Shown here: positions 35,778 to 43,984 of the stretch, in pieces
How the letters are laid out: the number at the start of each line of letters is the position of its first letter
Numbering within the stretch: the first letter of the stretch is position 1
Source of the DNA: Gardnerella vaginalis
Lineage (GTDB): Bacteria > Actinomycetota > Actinomycetes > Actinomycetales > Bifidobacteriaceae
Assembly: GCA_946997215.1 (NCBI GenBank)
Contig: CAMPUL010000012.1
Coordinates: forward strand, 1-44,182
Length of the DNA stretch: 44,182 bases
Direction: 5' to 3'
The notes under the pieces: generated by a model
Seen by the model: the letters and a program-made list of their open reading frames with translations, nothing else
The model's database searches: none
What the model was told of the DNA's origin: nothing
Translations under genes and position numbers: made by a program

Positions 35778-36890
35778 TTAATTAGACGATAGAATCTTCA
35801 ACAAATCGCTTTCATCAGGCTTAATTCGCTCATCGCTTTTTGCTGGAGACGTTGAAGACGTTGAAGATGCAGGAGGCGTTGGAGGCGCGCCGACTAATCC
35901 GAGTCTACTTAAAGGAGCAGCCGCGCATTGCTTAATAACCATTAAAACGCCGAACGTTATGCTACACGCGCCAGCAACAGCCCAATATGTTAAAACGTGC
36001 GAAATGCCAATCGCCCATTTTGCGCCCAGCTCAATGCCTGGCATGATTTGATAAAACATGTATGCAAAATACGCTATGCAAACAACGCCCATTGTAATCA
36101 TTGCGGTTCCAACAATTTGCACGCTTATAGACGACTTTCTGCGTCCAGGCAAATCCATTGCAGAACCGCGCGTAAAAGCCATTACAGCACAAGAGATTGC
36201 GCCTACTATTAGTACAGACATTACAACGTCTGCAGGCCTATGCCAGCGACCTCCCATAAGTGCCACAGCAAGCAAAAACGTTATTAACGCAGCTCCAGCT
36301 GCAGCCCAAGCCCTAAACGCTCGAGACGACGCGCAAACAAGTATTGCGCAAGCGGCAGCCATTAAAAGAGTGTGGCCAGAAGGTGCGGAATTTTTTGCAA
36401 GAGTAGCAATGTTTACAAGCATTTGTCTAGGAAGAATGCGTTTTAATGGCTCTGCAGCAAGCGACAGCACGAATATTGCGCAGCATTGCGCAAGTAGCAG
36501 CCATCGCTTTCTTATGATTGATATTATTAATGCCGCAACGCAAATCAAGGCAGATAAGACTATAACGATTATGGAACTTCTAAGCGGCGCTAAAATCGCG
36601 GCGAACGTTGGCGGAATGGCACTATATCCAAAAGTGCTGATTACCATTTCTTCGTACGATTGGCCGATTGACGTTCTAACAGCTAGAAGCCACACAAGAG
36701 CAGCAGATGCAGCAAAAACCAATGCGAATATAGCGCATAACACGATTGTTGATATTCTAGGGCGATTCATCAATGGATCGAGCTTAGAAATATCTTGATT
36801 AACTTTGCTGCCTTCAAATTGACCCATACTCAATATTTTATCAAACAACACTCCATGCGCTTTGACTGAGCTTGAAATTGCATAACGCAT
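35778..36890 (-). CDS. PAP2-family membrane phosphatase
   Basis: A 370-aa protein with about eight hydrophobic segments. The PAP2 active-site motifs are present: a first motif KRILPR (last part of KxxxxxxRP, degenerate), PSGH in SAPSGHTLLM, and GRWHRPADV (SRxxxxxHxxxD class, Arg, His and Asp kept). Such enzymes dephosphorylate lipid phosphates such as undecaprenyl-PP or phosphatidate at the membrane surface. The C-terminal 45 residues are Pro/Ser/Thr-rich and cytoplasmic. ATG at 36890 has AAGGAG seven bases upstream; a TTG five codons earlier was rejected. An interspersed palindromic repeat abuts its ribosome site, so the transcript leader would include it. Substrate not determinable. Confidence 0.87.
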   Translation of the reverse strand: MRYAISSSVKAHGVLFDKILSMGQFEGSKVNQDISKLDPLMNRPRISTIVLCAIFALVFAASAALVWLLAVRTSIGQSYEEMVISTFGYSAIPPTFAAILAPLRSSIIVIVLSALICVAALIISIIRKRWLLLAQCCAIFVLSLAAEPLKRILPRQMLVNIATLAKNSAPSGHTLLMAAACAILVCASSRAFRAWAAAGAALITFLLAVALMGGRWHRPADVVMSVLIVGAISCAVMAFTRGSAMDLPGRRKSSISVQIVGTAMITMGVVCIAYFAYMFYQIMPGIELGAKWAIGISHVLTYWAVAGACSITFGVLMVIKQCAAAPLSRLGLVGAPPTPPASSTSSTSPAKSDERIKPDESDLLKILSSN

Positions 36891-36904
36891 TTCAAGCTCC
36901 TTCA

Positions 36905-37019
36905 AAGCGCTGAGCCACTCAAGTCAGAAGCACTGCTTCTGCGTGGCGAAGGCGTTCGCGTGGCTAATCCGTGCGAACGATGACCTGCCTTTTCGCTTAG
37001 AGCGTAGCGCGAAAAGGGG
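36905..37019. repeat. Interspersed multi-hairpin palindromic repeat, copy 2 (rearranged)
   Basis: Contains CAGAAGC-ACT-GCTTCTG (about 36925-36941), CGTTCGC ... GCGAACG (about 36953-36979) and CTGCCTTTTCGC ... GCGAAAAGG (about 36985-37017). The hairpin order differs from the other copies, and the central hairpin has a different sequence but still pairs perfectly. It sits directly upstream of the PAP2 ribosome site. Confidence 0.8.
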
Positions 37020-37046
37020 TTAATTCCACGTGATTCACCTCGATAC

Positions 37047-37096
37047 AAAAAGCCCTCTCCGTGGTCCGCATGTAAAATACATTAAGCGTGGAGAGG
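37047..37096 (-). terminator. Possible terminator downstream of the small ORF pair
   Basis: CCTCTCC (37054-37060) pairs with GGAGAGG (37090-37096), with an inner ATGTA/TACAT; on the minus strand GC and five Ts follow. It lies about 270 bp beyond the stop of the small ORFs and could equally act in the PAP2 leader. Confidence 0.4.
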
Positions 37097-37210
37097 TTCT
37101 GTTGCGTCAATTATCCCATGGAATTTTTCAAGAGTCAATATAGACACGCCGAGATCCTAGAATATTGAAAATTAAGAGTAAATAGATTACATGGATTTCG
37201 GTATTTTTGT

Positions 37211-37343
37211 CGTTAGCGCGGTATAAGCGCGCTAACGTCTTCGCTTGCGTTGAAAGCACACTGTGCTTTCAACCTTAAGCAAGCTCAGCGCTCCGAATTG
37301 CCTTTTCGCGCTACGCTTTAAGCGAAAAGGCAGGTCGGAGCGC
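37211..37343. repeat. Interspersed multi-hairpin palindromic repeat, copy 3
   Basis: Almost the exact reverse complement of copy 1. Hairpins: CGTTAGCGCG/CGCGCTAACG, GTTGAAAGCAC-ACT-GTGCTTTCAAC, and GCTCCGA...TCGGAGC enclosing TGCCTTTTCGC/GCGAAAAGGCA. Relative to copy 1 the first stem has a paired change (C-G to A-T) that keeps it perfect. Confidence 0.9.
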
Positions 37344-37364
37344 AAACGCACTACAAAAAGCGGA

Positions 37365-37511
37365 CTACTGAGCGTCTACATCGTCGAAGTTGTAATCAAA
37401 CGTAAAGTCACTTGGCGTTGCGTTTGAATCTGCGGTCGAATCAGATTCACTAGCTGGCGCTTCATCCAACGAAGGAACACTAAAATCAAAATCAGGCGTC
37501 ACATCCGCCAT
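37365..37511 (-). CDS. Small acidic ORF, 48 aa, in frame behind a TAG
   Basis: Reads MADVTPDFDFSVPSLDEAPA and continues Ser/Asp-rich to ...NFDDVDAQ, then TAG. It is very acidic, with no membrane segment. The ATG is preceded by GGTGGA without spacing, a poor ribosome site. It is in the same frame as the ORF at 37521-37658, separated only by TAG and three codons, so it may be the second half of one gene (a roughly 97-aa secreted acidic protein) interrupted by a nonsense mutation, or a coupled second cistron. I do not recognise a family. Confidence 0.45.
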   Translation of the reverse strand: MADVTPDFDFSVPSLDEAPASESDSTADSNATPSDFTFDYNFDDVDAQ

Positions 37512-37520
37512 TCCACCGTG

Positions 37521-37658
37521 CTAGCCCTCTCCCGCAGAACCAGCCAAAATTGCGGCTACGGTTGCAGCGGTGAATTTTTTAGAAAATGAACTGAAAGAGT
37601 TATTAGAAAATGAATTGAAAGCCATTTTTTCGGCAGATTTTGGAGTTTGCTTTTTCAT
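37521..37658 (-). CDS. Small ORF, 45 aa, signal-peptide-like
   Basis: ATG at 37658 is preceded by AAAGAGAG, a reasonable ribosome site. The peptide begins MKKQTPKSAEKMAFNSF, then a Ser/Phe/Asn stretch from a short duplicated DNA segment, then KKFTAATVAAILAGSAGEG, which looks like the end of a signal peptide or a membrane helix. It stops at TAG (37521-37523); the same frame continues into the acidic ORF. It could encode a small secreted peptide, or the front of a gene broken by the TAG. Confidence 0.45.
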   Translation of the reverse strand: MKKQTPKSAEKMAFNSFSNNSFSSFSKKFTAATVAAILAGSAGEG

Positions 37659-37741
37659 GGATTCTCTCTTTTGCTATAAGACCTTCGCTATAGGCTTTGA
37701 CATAGGCCTTTTCTATAGGCTTTTGCTATAGGAGCAATAAC
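37659..37741. repeat. Short GCTATAGGC-type repeats upstream of the small ORFs
   Basis: TGCTATAAGACC, CGCTATAGGC, GACATAGGCC, TTCTATAGGC and TGCTATAGGA occur in a row, period about 13-18 bp. They are in the presumed promoter/leader of the small ORF pair and could be an operator array or a copy-number-variable tract. The rest of the space to 38050 holds only the terminator below. Confidence 0.6.
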
Positions 37742-37791
37742 AAAAAAGCTTTCGGCTTTGAATGCCCCTAGTAGCAAACAAAACCGAAAGC
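37742..37791 (-). terminator. Rho-independent terminator of the coiled-coil surface protein gene
   Basis: GCTTTCGG (37748-37755) pairs with CCGAAAGC (37784-37791), extended by TTTG/CAAA, and is followed on the minus strand by six Ts. It lies about 260 bp beyond the stop codon. Confidence 0.8.
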
Positions 37792-38050
37792 AACACACTC
37801 AACACTCAAAACCCCCGCAACCAACGCCCTAACACTGGGAAGAAAAGAAAATAATAGCAAACCAAGATTAGAACAAAAGCGCAAGAATCAAGAGCAAAAC
37901 CAGTGTGACATTTCCCTACAAAACACCACACCAATCGTTAAGTGCAAACTCTAAAACAAGCCCATAAAGCTTATAAAACTTATAAAGCTCAACAAGCTCA
38001 AGTTAGTGCGCGCTCACACGTTCACTCACGAATAAGCGCGCACACAATGC

Positions 38051-39232
38051 TTAGTGACGAGCCTTGCGAACAGCAGCACCCATGCCAGCAAGCATGGTGG
38101 CAGCCAAAGCGGTCAAAGTTACGCCAACACCAGTACCAGTGTGGGTGTTACCGCGCTTGTCCTTGCCATTCTTGTTCTCAACCTCAGTCTTAGCACCAGC
38201 AGCAGCAGAGCCATTGGCACCAGCAGCAGCACCATTCTTACCAGCCTTAGCCTCAGCCTTAGCCTTAGCCTCAGGAGAAGGAGCAGGCTCAGCATTAAGA
38301 TCAGTATCAGCATGATCAGCATGAGTCATATCCGCAAACGCAGAAACATCAGCACCAGCAGATACTGCAGCATTATAATCATCGTTATAAGTATCAAGAG
38401 CAGTGTTGTAGTCCGCAGCAGCCTGTTCAGAATCAGTCAAAGCCTTAAAGTAATCAGCATAAGCATCATCTCGTGTATCTTGTGCAGCATCACGCTTAGC
38501 CTGTGCACGCTTAACAGCATCAGTAAGACGCTTGAGCTCAGCAGAATCATTCTTACCAGAAGCATTGTAGAGTTCTACAGCATCATTAGCAGAATTCAAA
38601 GCCTCCTCAGCAGCCTTAAGCTTACGCTCAGCAGACTCATAAACAGACTTCTTATCACGATAATCCTTAAGAGCCTTAGACTTCTTAGCATCAGCCTTCT
38701 TAAGAGCAAGCTTAGAAGCAGTCAATTTAACAATGGCCGCATCAGCAGCACCATCCTTAGCTTCCTTCTTAGCTTCCTTATCCTTGGCTTCCTTTTCAAC
38801 AGCATCCAACAAGCCGTTAAGGCTGTTATTATCTTTATTAAGCTTCTCTTGTGTTTCAGAAATCTCCTTATTACGCTCTACAACAGCATTATGAGCAGCA
38901 ACGTATTCCTGAGCCAACTTAATATTTGCTGGAGTAGACTGTGCTTCCTTAACCTTGTAGTTATTTGCGTCGGTTGTATCAACTAATGTTGCAACAACAT
39001 CTTTAGCAGCAGTCTTGGCTGTTTCTTCTGCAGTCTTAAGATCTTTAAGACCATCCTGAAGAGTTTGCAACTTAGTGCCAAGTTCCTTTATCTCCTTGCG
39101 TGTAGCATCGAGATTCTCCTGAGCAGTTGGCTGCTTCTTAGGACCTTCAGCGAATGCTGGGGTTGCCATTGCGAAGCCGGCAAGCAAAGTTGCGCCAGCA
39201 GCGAAAGCGGCGATAGCCTTCTTATTCATCAT
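38051..39232 (-). CDS. Secreted coiled-coil surface protein with a non-canonical sorting signal
   Basis: A 393-aa protein. The signal peptide is residues 1-28 (MMNKKAIAAFAAG..., likely cut after AFA). Residues 35-290 are almost entirely Ala/Lys/Glu/Asp/Leu heptad-like sequence, a long alpha-helical coiled coil, followed by an Ala/Gly/Lys-rich linker. The C-terminus reads GNTHTGTGVG, a hydrophobic helix and RKARH, the layout of a sortase substrate but with NTHTG instead of LPXTG. The ribosome site is AAAGGAA. The promoter has a ten-G run in its spacer, predicting on/off or graded expression. Coiled-coil wall proteins often bind host molecules; the ligand is unknown. Transcript ends at 37742-37791. 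Confidence 0.85.
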   Translation of the reverse strand: MMNKKAIAAFAAGATLLAGFAMATPAFAEGPKKQPTAQENLDATRKEIKELGTKLQTLQDGLKDLKTAEETAKTAAKDVVATLVDTTDANNYKVKEAQSTPANIKLAQEYVAAHNAVVERNKEISETQEKLNKDNNSLNGLLDAVEKEAKDKEAKKEAKDGAADAAIVKLTASKLALKKADAKKSKALKDYRDKKSVYESAERKLKAAEEALNSANDAVELYNASGKNDSAELKRLTDAVKRAQAKRDAAQDTRDDAYADYFKALTDSEQAAADYNTALDTYNDDYNAAVSAGADVSAFADMTHADHADTDLNAEPAPSPEAKAKAEAKAGKNGAAAGANGSAAAGAKTEVENKNGKDKRGNTHTGTGVGVTLTALAATMLAGMGAAVRKARH

Positions 39233-39356
39233 TTTAATTTCCTTTCTTCTTCTCCCCCACGCTCACCGCAGACAACCCGCGATGCAATGGGGAAAAATAT
39301 AAAACGCGCGTTCGCGCATTTCCACCAACGGTTATCCACCGTGTGATGTTGCTATT

Positions 39357-39387
39357 AACATACCCCCCCCCCGTTTGAAAAAGTCAA
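39357..39387 (-). promoter_or_regulatory. Predicted phase-variable promoter with poly-G spacer
   Basis: On the minus strand: -35 TTGACT (39382-39387), a 19-nt spacer (39363-39381) whose last ten bases are all G (39363-39372), and -10 TATGTT (39357-39362). The start of transcription would be near 39350, 118 bases before the surface-protein ATG. Loss of two Gs would give the optimal 17-nt spacer. The architecture matches known slipped-strand promoters such as Neisseria porA and Bordetella fim. Confidence 0.65.
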
Positions 39388-39634
39388 GCACCAGCCCCAC
39401 ATGCTAAACCGAAAAAAATGATGTTATGCACAAACTAATCCACAATAAAGGCCACATTGTCGTAAAATTTGTAGATAAACAACACTTAAACCGTAAAAAT
39501 ACGCATTTCAAGGTTTTTGAAGAATTTTCCCAGGTTTTTTTAAGGAAAGACTTTTCGGGTGTGTCGCAAAACAAAAACTGTAGTGCGATTGTACTGAATT
39601 TCGGTGTTTTTTAATACAAACGCACTACATAATT
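39388..39634. other. Intergenic region, no gene seen
   Basis: A possible 62-codon frame on the plus strand (39426-39614) has no ribosome site and no recognisable content. An inverted repeat TAGTGCG..TGTA / TACA..CGCACTA lies at 39581-39627. A/T-rich, with no promoter assigned. Confidence 0.4.
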
Positions 39635-39880
39635 ACGCAGATTTCACCAAACTAGGTAGAAATTCGAGATTTTTCGCAGCGAATGAAGCGAACCTCAGCA
39701 TGAAATGGTGATTCGCTGAAGTAGCAAGAAAAATCGAGAATCTCGGCGATTAAAACCACGCAATTGTTCTAAACATTCAGAAGGTTTGATGTATTTCTAT
39801 ACGAGCAATAAAAGAGGAGCGTAGCGACGGGACTTGCGAGGAGAGAAATACTCAAACCTCGCGCAACAGCAAATAGGAAA
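39635..39880. repeat. Second interspersed repeat family, copy 2
   Basis: Homologous along its length to 30452-30740, but about 45 bp shorter because the loop between the right-hand arms is shorter. It has the same two inverted-repeat halves. At 39884-39925 it is directly followed by a fragment of the first family (GCGCTACGCTTTGAGCGCTC, then CAGGCAGGTCGGAGCGC). Confidence 0.85.
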
Positions 39881-39930
39881 TATCGCGCTACGCTTTGAGC
39901 GCTCAGGCAGGTCGGAGCGCAGAATACAGA

Positions 39931-40021
39931 AAACCCCCGCGCACCCACTAGAGGCCACTTACCCTTGCTGCATTCCTGCCCTGGGGGGATTGGGTGACGT
40001 AGTGCCACGCGGAGGCTCTAC
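39931..40021 (-). ncRNA. ffs: Small signal recognition particle RNA (4.5S type)
   Basis: The minus strand contains the SRP RNA apical signature: CCCCCCAGGGCAGGAATGCA followed by GCAAGGGT. The ends pair (CCTCCGCG near the 5' end with CGCGGGGG near the 3' end, one G-U), giving a single hairpin of about 90 nt, as for bacterial small SRP RNA; TTTTC follows. A -10 TAATAT (about 40024-40029) is placed correctly upstream. It binds Ffh and targets membrane proteins during translation. Confidence 0.85.
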
Positions 40022-40154
40022 CTATATTACACGATTATGGATAAAAGTCGAGCGCAAGCCGAGCGCAAGTCGCAAGCAACCGATGAAAAGCCAAGCGAAT
40101 GCCGAAATCAAATCGCAAGCTACCGCACCATTAGGCGCATCGATAGGCGCATCG

Positions 40155-41297
40155 CTAGGCGCGCCACACGCTTTTGCCACTCTTCTTTGCATCCTCAACA
40201 TCTGCATTAAGCTGCGATTCGTCTGCCTCAACATCTCCAGTAATATAGCGCTCAACAAGTTCGCGCGCCTCGCTATCTTCGTGCTGAACAGCTGGCGACT
40301 TCATAAAGTAAGAGCTAGGAGCCAAGATAGGCCCCGAAAGCTTGCGATCCAGCGCAATCTTCGCAGCGCGCACAGCATCTATAACAATGCCTGCAGAATT
40401 AGGCGAATCCCACACCTCAAGCTTATACTCCAAGCTAAGCGGAACATCGCCAAAAGTGGTACCCTCCAAGCGCACAAACGCAAACTTGCGGTCGTCAAGC
40501 CAAGCAACATAGTCCGAAGGGCCAATGTGCACGTTGTGGTCATCCATATCGTGCGGAACAATCGAAGTAACCGCGCGCGTTTTAGAAATCTTCTTCGACT
40601 CAAGCCTAGAGCGCTGCAACATGTTCATAAAGTCCATGTTTCCGCCAACATTAAGCTGATAAGTGCGGTCTAAACGCACTCCTCTATCTTCAAAAAGTCG
40701 CGCCATAACGCGGTGTGTAATCGTAGCTCCAACCTGGCTTTTAATATCGTCGCCAATAATCGGAACTCCAGCATCGCGGAATTTTTGCGCCCAAACTGGG
40801 TCGGAAGCAATAAAAACAGGAAGGCAATTTACAAACGCGCATCCAGCCTCCATAGCTGCCGTAGCATACGCCTTGTCTGCCTGCTCGGAGCCGACTGGCA
40901 AGTAAGACACAAGCACGTCTACGTGCAAATCGCGCAAAACTTCGGCAACATTTACAGGCTCTTCTTTAGATTCGTCAATCATTTGCTTGTAGTAGTCGCC
41001 CAAACCATCGTAAGTAGGGCCGCGCTGCACAGTAACGCCAAGATTAGGCACATCCGCAAAGCGAATCGTGTTGTTTTGCGAAGCATAAATCGCCTCGCTT
41101 AAGTCATGGCCAACTTTTAACGAGTCAACATCGAAAGCGGCTACAAACTCAATATCTCGCACGCGATATTTCCCAAAAACAGCATGCATTAATCCTGGAA
41201 TTTTATCGCCATCATTGGCATTCTTGTAGTATTCAACGCCCTGAACTAACGACGAAGCACAATTGCCAACACCGGCAATGGCAACGCGGATACTCAT
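40155..41297 (-). CDS. ino1: Inositol-1-phosphate synthase (actinobacterial Ino1)
   Basis: A 380-aa cytoplasmic NAD-dependent enzyme that converts glucose-6-phosphate to myo-inositol-1-phosphate. The Rossmann loop [12 protein letters not shown] is at residues 9-20. Further family signatures are [34 protein letters not shown] and [11 protein letters not shown]. Its size matches the short actinobacterial form. The start is supported by AAGGAG upstream of ATG at 41297. The acidic C-terminal tail is poorly conserved in general. It is divergent from the PBP gene. The product could feed phosphatidylinositol or mycothiol-like pathways; none of those genes is in the window. Confidence 0.94.
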   Translation of the reverse strand: MSIRVAIAGVGNCASSLVQGVEYYKNANDGDKIPGLMHAVFGKYRVRDIEFVAAFDVDSLKVGHDLSEAIYASQNNTIRFADVPNLGVTVQRGPTYDGLGDYYKQMIDESKEEPVNVAEVLRDLHVDVLVSYLPVGSEQADKAYATAAMEAGCAFVNCLPVFIASDPVWAQKFRDAGVPIIGDDIKSQVGATITHRVMARLFEDRGVRLDRTYQLNVGGNMDFMNMLQRSRLESKKISKTRAVTSIVPHDMDDHNVHIGPSDYVAWLDDRKFAFVRLEGTTFGDVPLSLEYKLEVWDSPNSAGIVIDAVRAAKIALDRKLSGPILAPSSYFMKSPAVQHEDSEARELVERYITGDVEADESQLNADVEDAKKSGKSVWRA

Positions 41298-41495
41298 ATA
41301 AACTCCTTAGCAAAAATTAGCGGCACACACCAACGCCGCACTAATACACTTTTATAATACTAGCTTTTACAAATATTACATACGATATTGCATATGATTA
41401 AAACGATATTACATATGATTAAAATTCCGCGTTATGTATGATTACGCACGATTACATATGGTTAAAATTCCTCGCCAAGCGCTAACTTGGATTGT
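41298..41495. promoter_or_regulatory. Divergent promoter region ino1 / PBP with direct repeats
   Basis: TTACATATGATTAAAA and close variants occur three times (about 41382-41400, 41409-41425, 41452-41470). They may be operator sites for one or both genes. No clear SD precedes the PBP start. Confidence 0.4.
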
Positions 41496-43886
41496 ATGGT
41501 TGCAAATAGTAATGGACGAAATTCGCACTCTTCTAGCCAAAGGCGCACTATAAGAAGCGCGGGCGATGGCACTGGAGCTGGCGCTGGCGCGCGCACAAGG
41601 CGACCATACAACCGACAATACAATCGACAATACAATCGCTCATACAATCAACAATACAATCGCAGAAGCCACAGAAGAATCCAAAAAAACTTTAGAACAA
41701 AACACCCGATTATTTTTTGGGCGCTAATCGTAGTTGTTACGCCAATAATCCTTGGAATTTTAACGGTTGCGTGGATGTACGTAACAACAGACATTCCGCA
41801 GCCAGACAAAATCGCAATGGCGGATAAAACCAAGGTGTACTACGCGGACGGAAAAACGGAAATCGGCAGCTTTGCGGAGCAAAATCGCGAAATCATAAAT
41901 TGCTCCGTTCTAAAGCCGTATGTTGGAAACGCAATAATCGCAAGCGAAAACAGGTCTTTCTACAAAGACGGCGGAATCGATCTTAAGGGAATTGGGCGCG
42001 CAATAATCCACAACGTAACATCTAAAGGCAGATGGGGCGGCTCTACGATTACGCAACAATACGCGGAACGCTACTATCTTGGCGAAACAAAAACGTATTT
42101 AGGCAAGCTGCACGAGGCCATTCTTGCGCTAAAAATCGCGCAAACACAAGACAAAAGCACCGTGCTATGCAATTACATGAACACAATTTATCTGGGTCGC
42201 GGAGCGTACGGAATCCAGGCGGCAGCAAAAGCGTACTTTGGCGTGGAAGCGAAGGATCTTACGCTATCTCAAGCGGCAATGCTTGCTGGAATAATCCCTG
42301 CACCAAGCAGCTGGGACCCTGCAATCATGCCTAAAGAGGCGAATATTCGATTCAAGCGCGTGCTAAGAATCATGCTTAAAGACAAGTACATTACAAGCGA
42401 AGAATACAAAAACGCAAAAATGCCGCAGACCATTAATCAAACCAAGCAAAACGTGTACGCGGGGCCGCAAGGATACCTATTGCAAATGGTTCGTAGCGAG
42501 CTTACAAGCGGCGGCGCGTTTACAAAAGAAGACCTAGATACGGGCGGATACCGCATTATTACAACAATCGACAAAGCTAAGCAAGATTTAATGTTTAACG
42601 TTGCAAGCCCGACGGCTGGCGCGCGCGGAATTACGCCGCAAGGAGTGCAAACGGGCGCAATGAGCGTAAATCCTAAAGATGGGTCGATTATATCTGTTTA
42701 CGCAGGTGACGACTATCTTTCTAAGCCGCTAAATAACGCCACTCAAGCGCTTTACGAGCCTGGAAGTACCATGAAACCGTTTGCGCTGATTGGCGCGATT
42801 CAGGCTGGCACGAATCTAAACACGCTGTTTAATGGAAATACGGGGCTAAAGTTTAAGGGAATCGACAAGCCAGTAAACAACTTTGCAAACACAAATTGGG
42901 GAATAATCAACCTTTATAAAGCAACAGCAAACTCTGTAAACACGCCATTTATGGCTTTGCAAGAAAAGCTTGGGCAAAAAGGCGTGGCAAATACGGCTGT
43001 TATGGCTGGTCTAAATGCGCAGCGCGTTAACGGCAAGAATCCGTTTACTGTTCTTGGAAACGACCCCGTGCATATTAGTGAGATTGCGCGCGCGTATTCG
43101 ACGATTGCAAACCAGGGGCGCAGGCCAGATTTGCACATTGTTTCTAGCGTTAAGAACCCAGATGGCAAAGAGTTTTATAGGGCGCCGACCGTTGGAAAAC
43201 AGGTGTTTGCGGCGGCAGATATGGCGCTTGCTATTAAGGCTATGCAAGGCGTTGTGCAATACGGTACTTCGCCAGAGGTTAGGGGCGTTGGAAAGCCGAT
43301 TGCTGGAAAGTCGGGAACCGCTAACGATGCTTCGGCGTGTAGTTTTGTTGGATTTACGCCAAGCGTTTTGACCGTGTTTGCTATTTGGAATCCAAATGCG
43401 CAAGGAAATCCTTTGCCTGTGCCAACTTTCCGCGGATACCCTGGAGGAATCGGATATTCGGCGCATTTGTTTACGCGATACATGCGTGCGGCACTTGCTG
43501 GCACGGTTGCGGAAAAGTTCCCAGAAGCTAAAGATAACGGCAAAATTGGAGGTGTTGACGGAACTTGGGGGCTTGGCGGAAGCAAGCACGAATTTGCGGA
43601 CGACTATAGCGGCGAAAATAAAGAAGATAGCAAAGATAAAGATAAAGAAGATAGTGCAAGTGGCGCTAGTGGCGCAGGTGGCGCTAATAAGGAAGATAGT
43701 TCTAGTAGTGAAGATCGTGCGAATGGCGCAAATGGGCCGAATGGGCCTGGCGAGAATGGGCCGAATAACGGGAACGGCTCGGCTGGCGGCGGCACTACTG
43801 GAGGTGGCGGCGCTGGCGATGGGTCTGGCGCGGCATCATCTTTTGGAGAAAACGGAGCTACTCAAACGCAAAGTGGCGGCGATTAA
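41496..43886 (+). CDS. Class A penicillin-binding protein (transglycosylase/transpeptidase)
   Basis: A 796-aa bifunctional peptidoglycan synthase. A cytoplasmic tail of about 70 residues contains five YNRQ-type units (38-57) from a 12-bp repeat at 41607-41664. A membrane helix (about 73-95) follows. The GT51 transglycosylase has Glu151 in ASENRSFY and GGSTITQQY. The transpeptidase has Ser424 in PGSTMKPF (SxxK), SVN (SxN) and K605-S-G-T (KTG box). A C-terminal Gly/Asn/Glu/Ser-rich low-complexity tail of about 100 residues is predicted extracellular. Start uncertain: the longest frame begins at TTG 41487; ATG 41496 is used here, and neither has a good SD. It polymerises and crosslinks glycan strands outside the membrane. 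Confidence 0.93.
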   Translation: MVANSNGRNSHSSSQRRTIRSAGDGTGAGAGARTRRPYNRQYNRQYNRSYNQQYNRRSHRRIQKNFRTKHPIIFWALIVVVTPIILGILTVAWMYVTTDIPQPDKIAMADKTKVYYADGKTEIGSFAEQNREIINCSVLKPYVGNAIIASENRSFYKDGGIDLKGIGRAIIHNVTSKGRWGGSTITQQYAERYYLGETKTYLGKLHEAILALKIAQTQDKSTVLCNYMNTIYLGRGAYGIQAAAKAYFGVEAKDLTLSQAAMLAGIIPAPSSWDPAIMPKEANIRFKRVLRIMLKDKYITSEEYKNAKMPQTINQTKQNVYAGPQGYLLQMVRSELTSGGAFTKEDLDTGGYRIITTIDKAKQDLMFNVASPTAGARGITPQGVQTGAMSVNPKDGSIISVYAGDDYLSKPLNNATQALYEPGSTMKPFALIGAIQAGTNLNTLFNGNTGLKFKGIDKPVNNFANTNWGIINLYKATANSVNTPFMALQEKLGQKGVANTAVMAGLNAQRVNGKNPFTVLGNDPVHISEIARAYSTIANQGRRPDLHIVSSVKNPDGKEFYRAPTVGKQVFAAADMALAIKAMQGVVQYGTSPEVRGVGKPIAGKSGTANDASACSFVGFTPSVLTVFAIWNPNAQGNPLPVPTFRGYPGGIGYSAHLFTRYMRAALAGTVAEKFPEAKDNGKIGGVDGTWGLGGSKHEFADDYSGENKEDSKDKDKEDSASGASGAGGANKEDSSSSEDRANGANGPNGPGENGPNNGNGSAGGGTTGGGGAGDGSGAASSFGENGATQTQSGGD

Positions 43887-43984
43887 TCTGTATTTTCACG
43901 AGTTTGTTGTTCAACACGCCGTTTAGAGCTACAAAATCCGTCACATCGTTCGCGCATTACAAGATTACGTAGGTTGCGCTAAGT

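Noticed and set aside
38054..38986. 310-codon plus-strand frame opposite the coiled-coil surface gene
   Set aside because: Ser/Ile/Leu-rich antisense shadow of biased Ala/Lys/Glu codons; the minus-strand protein has a signal peptide, ribosome site and terminator.
39363..39372. Poly-C/G run as a mere sequencing error
   Set aside because: Its length may be imprecise, but its exact position between a good -35 and a -10 of a surface gene makes chance less likely; kept as a finding with that caveat.
39834..40673. 279-codon plus-strand frame across the SRP RNA and the ino1 3' end
   Set aside because: It runs antisense through the SRP RNA and ino1 and has no family content.
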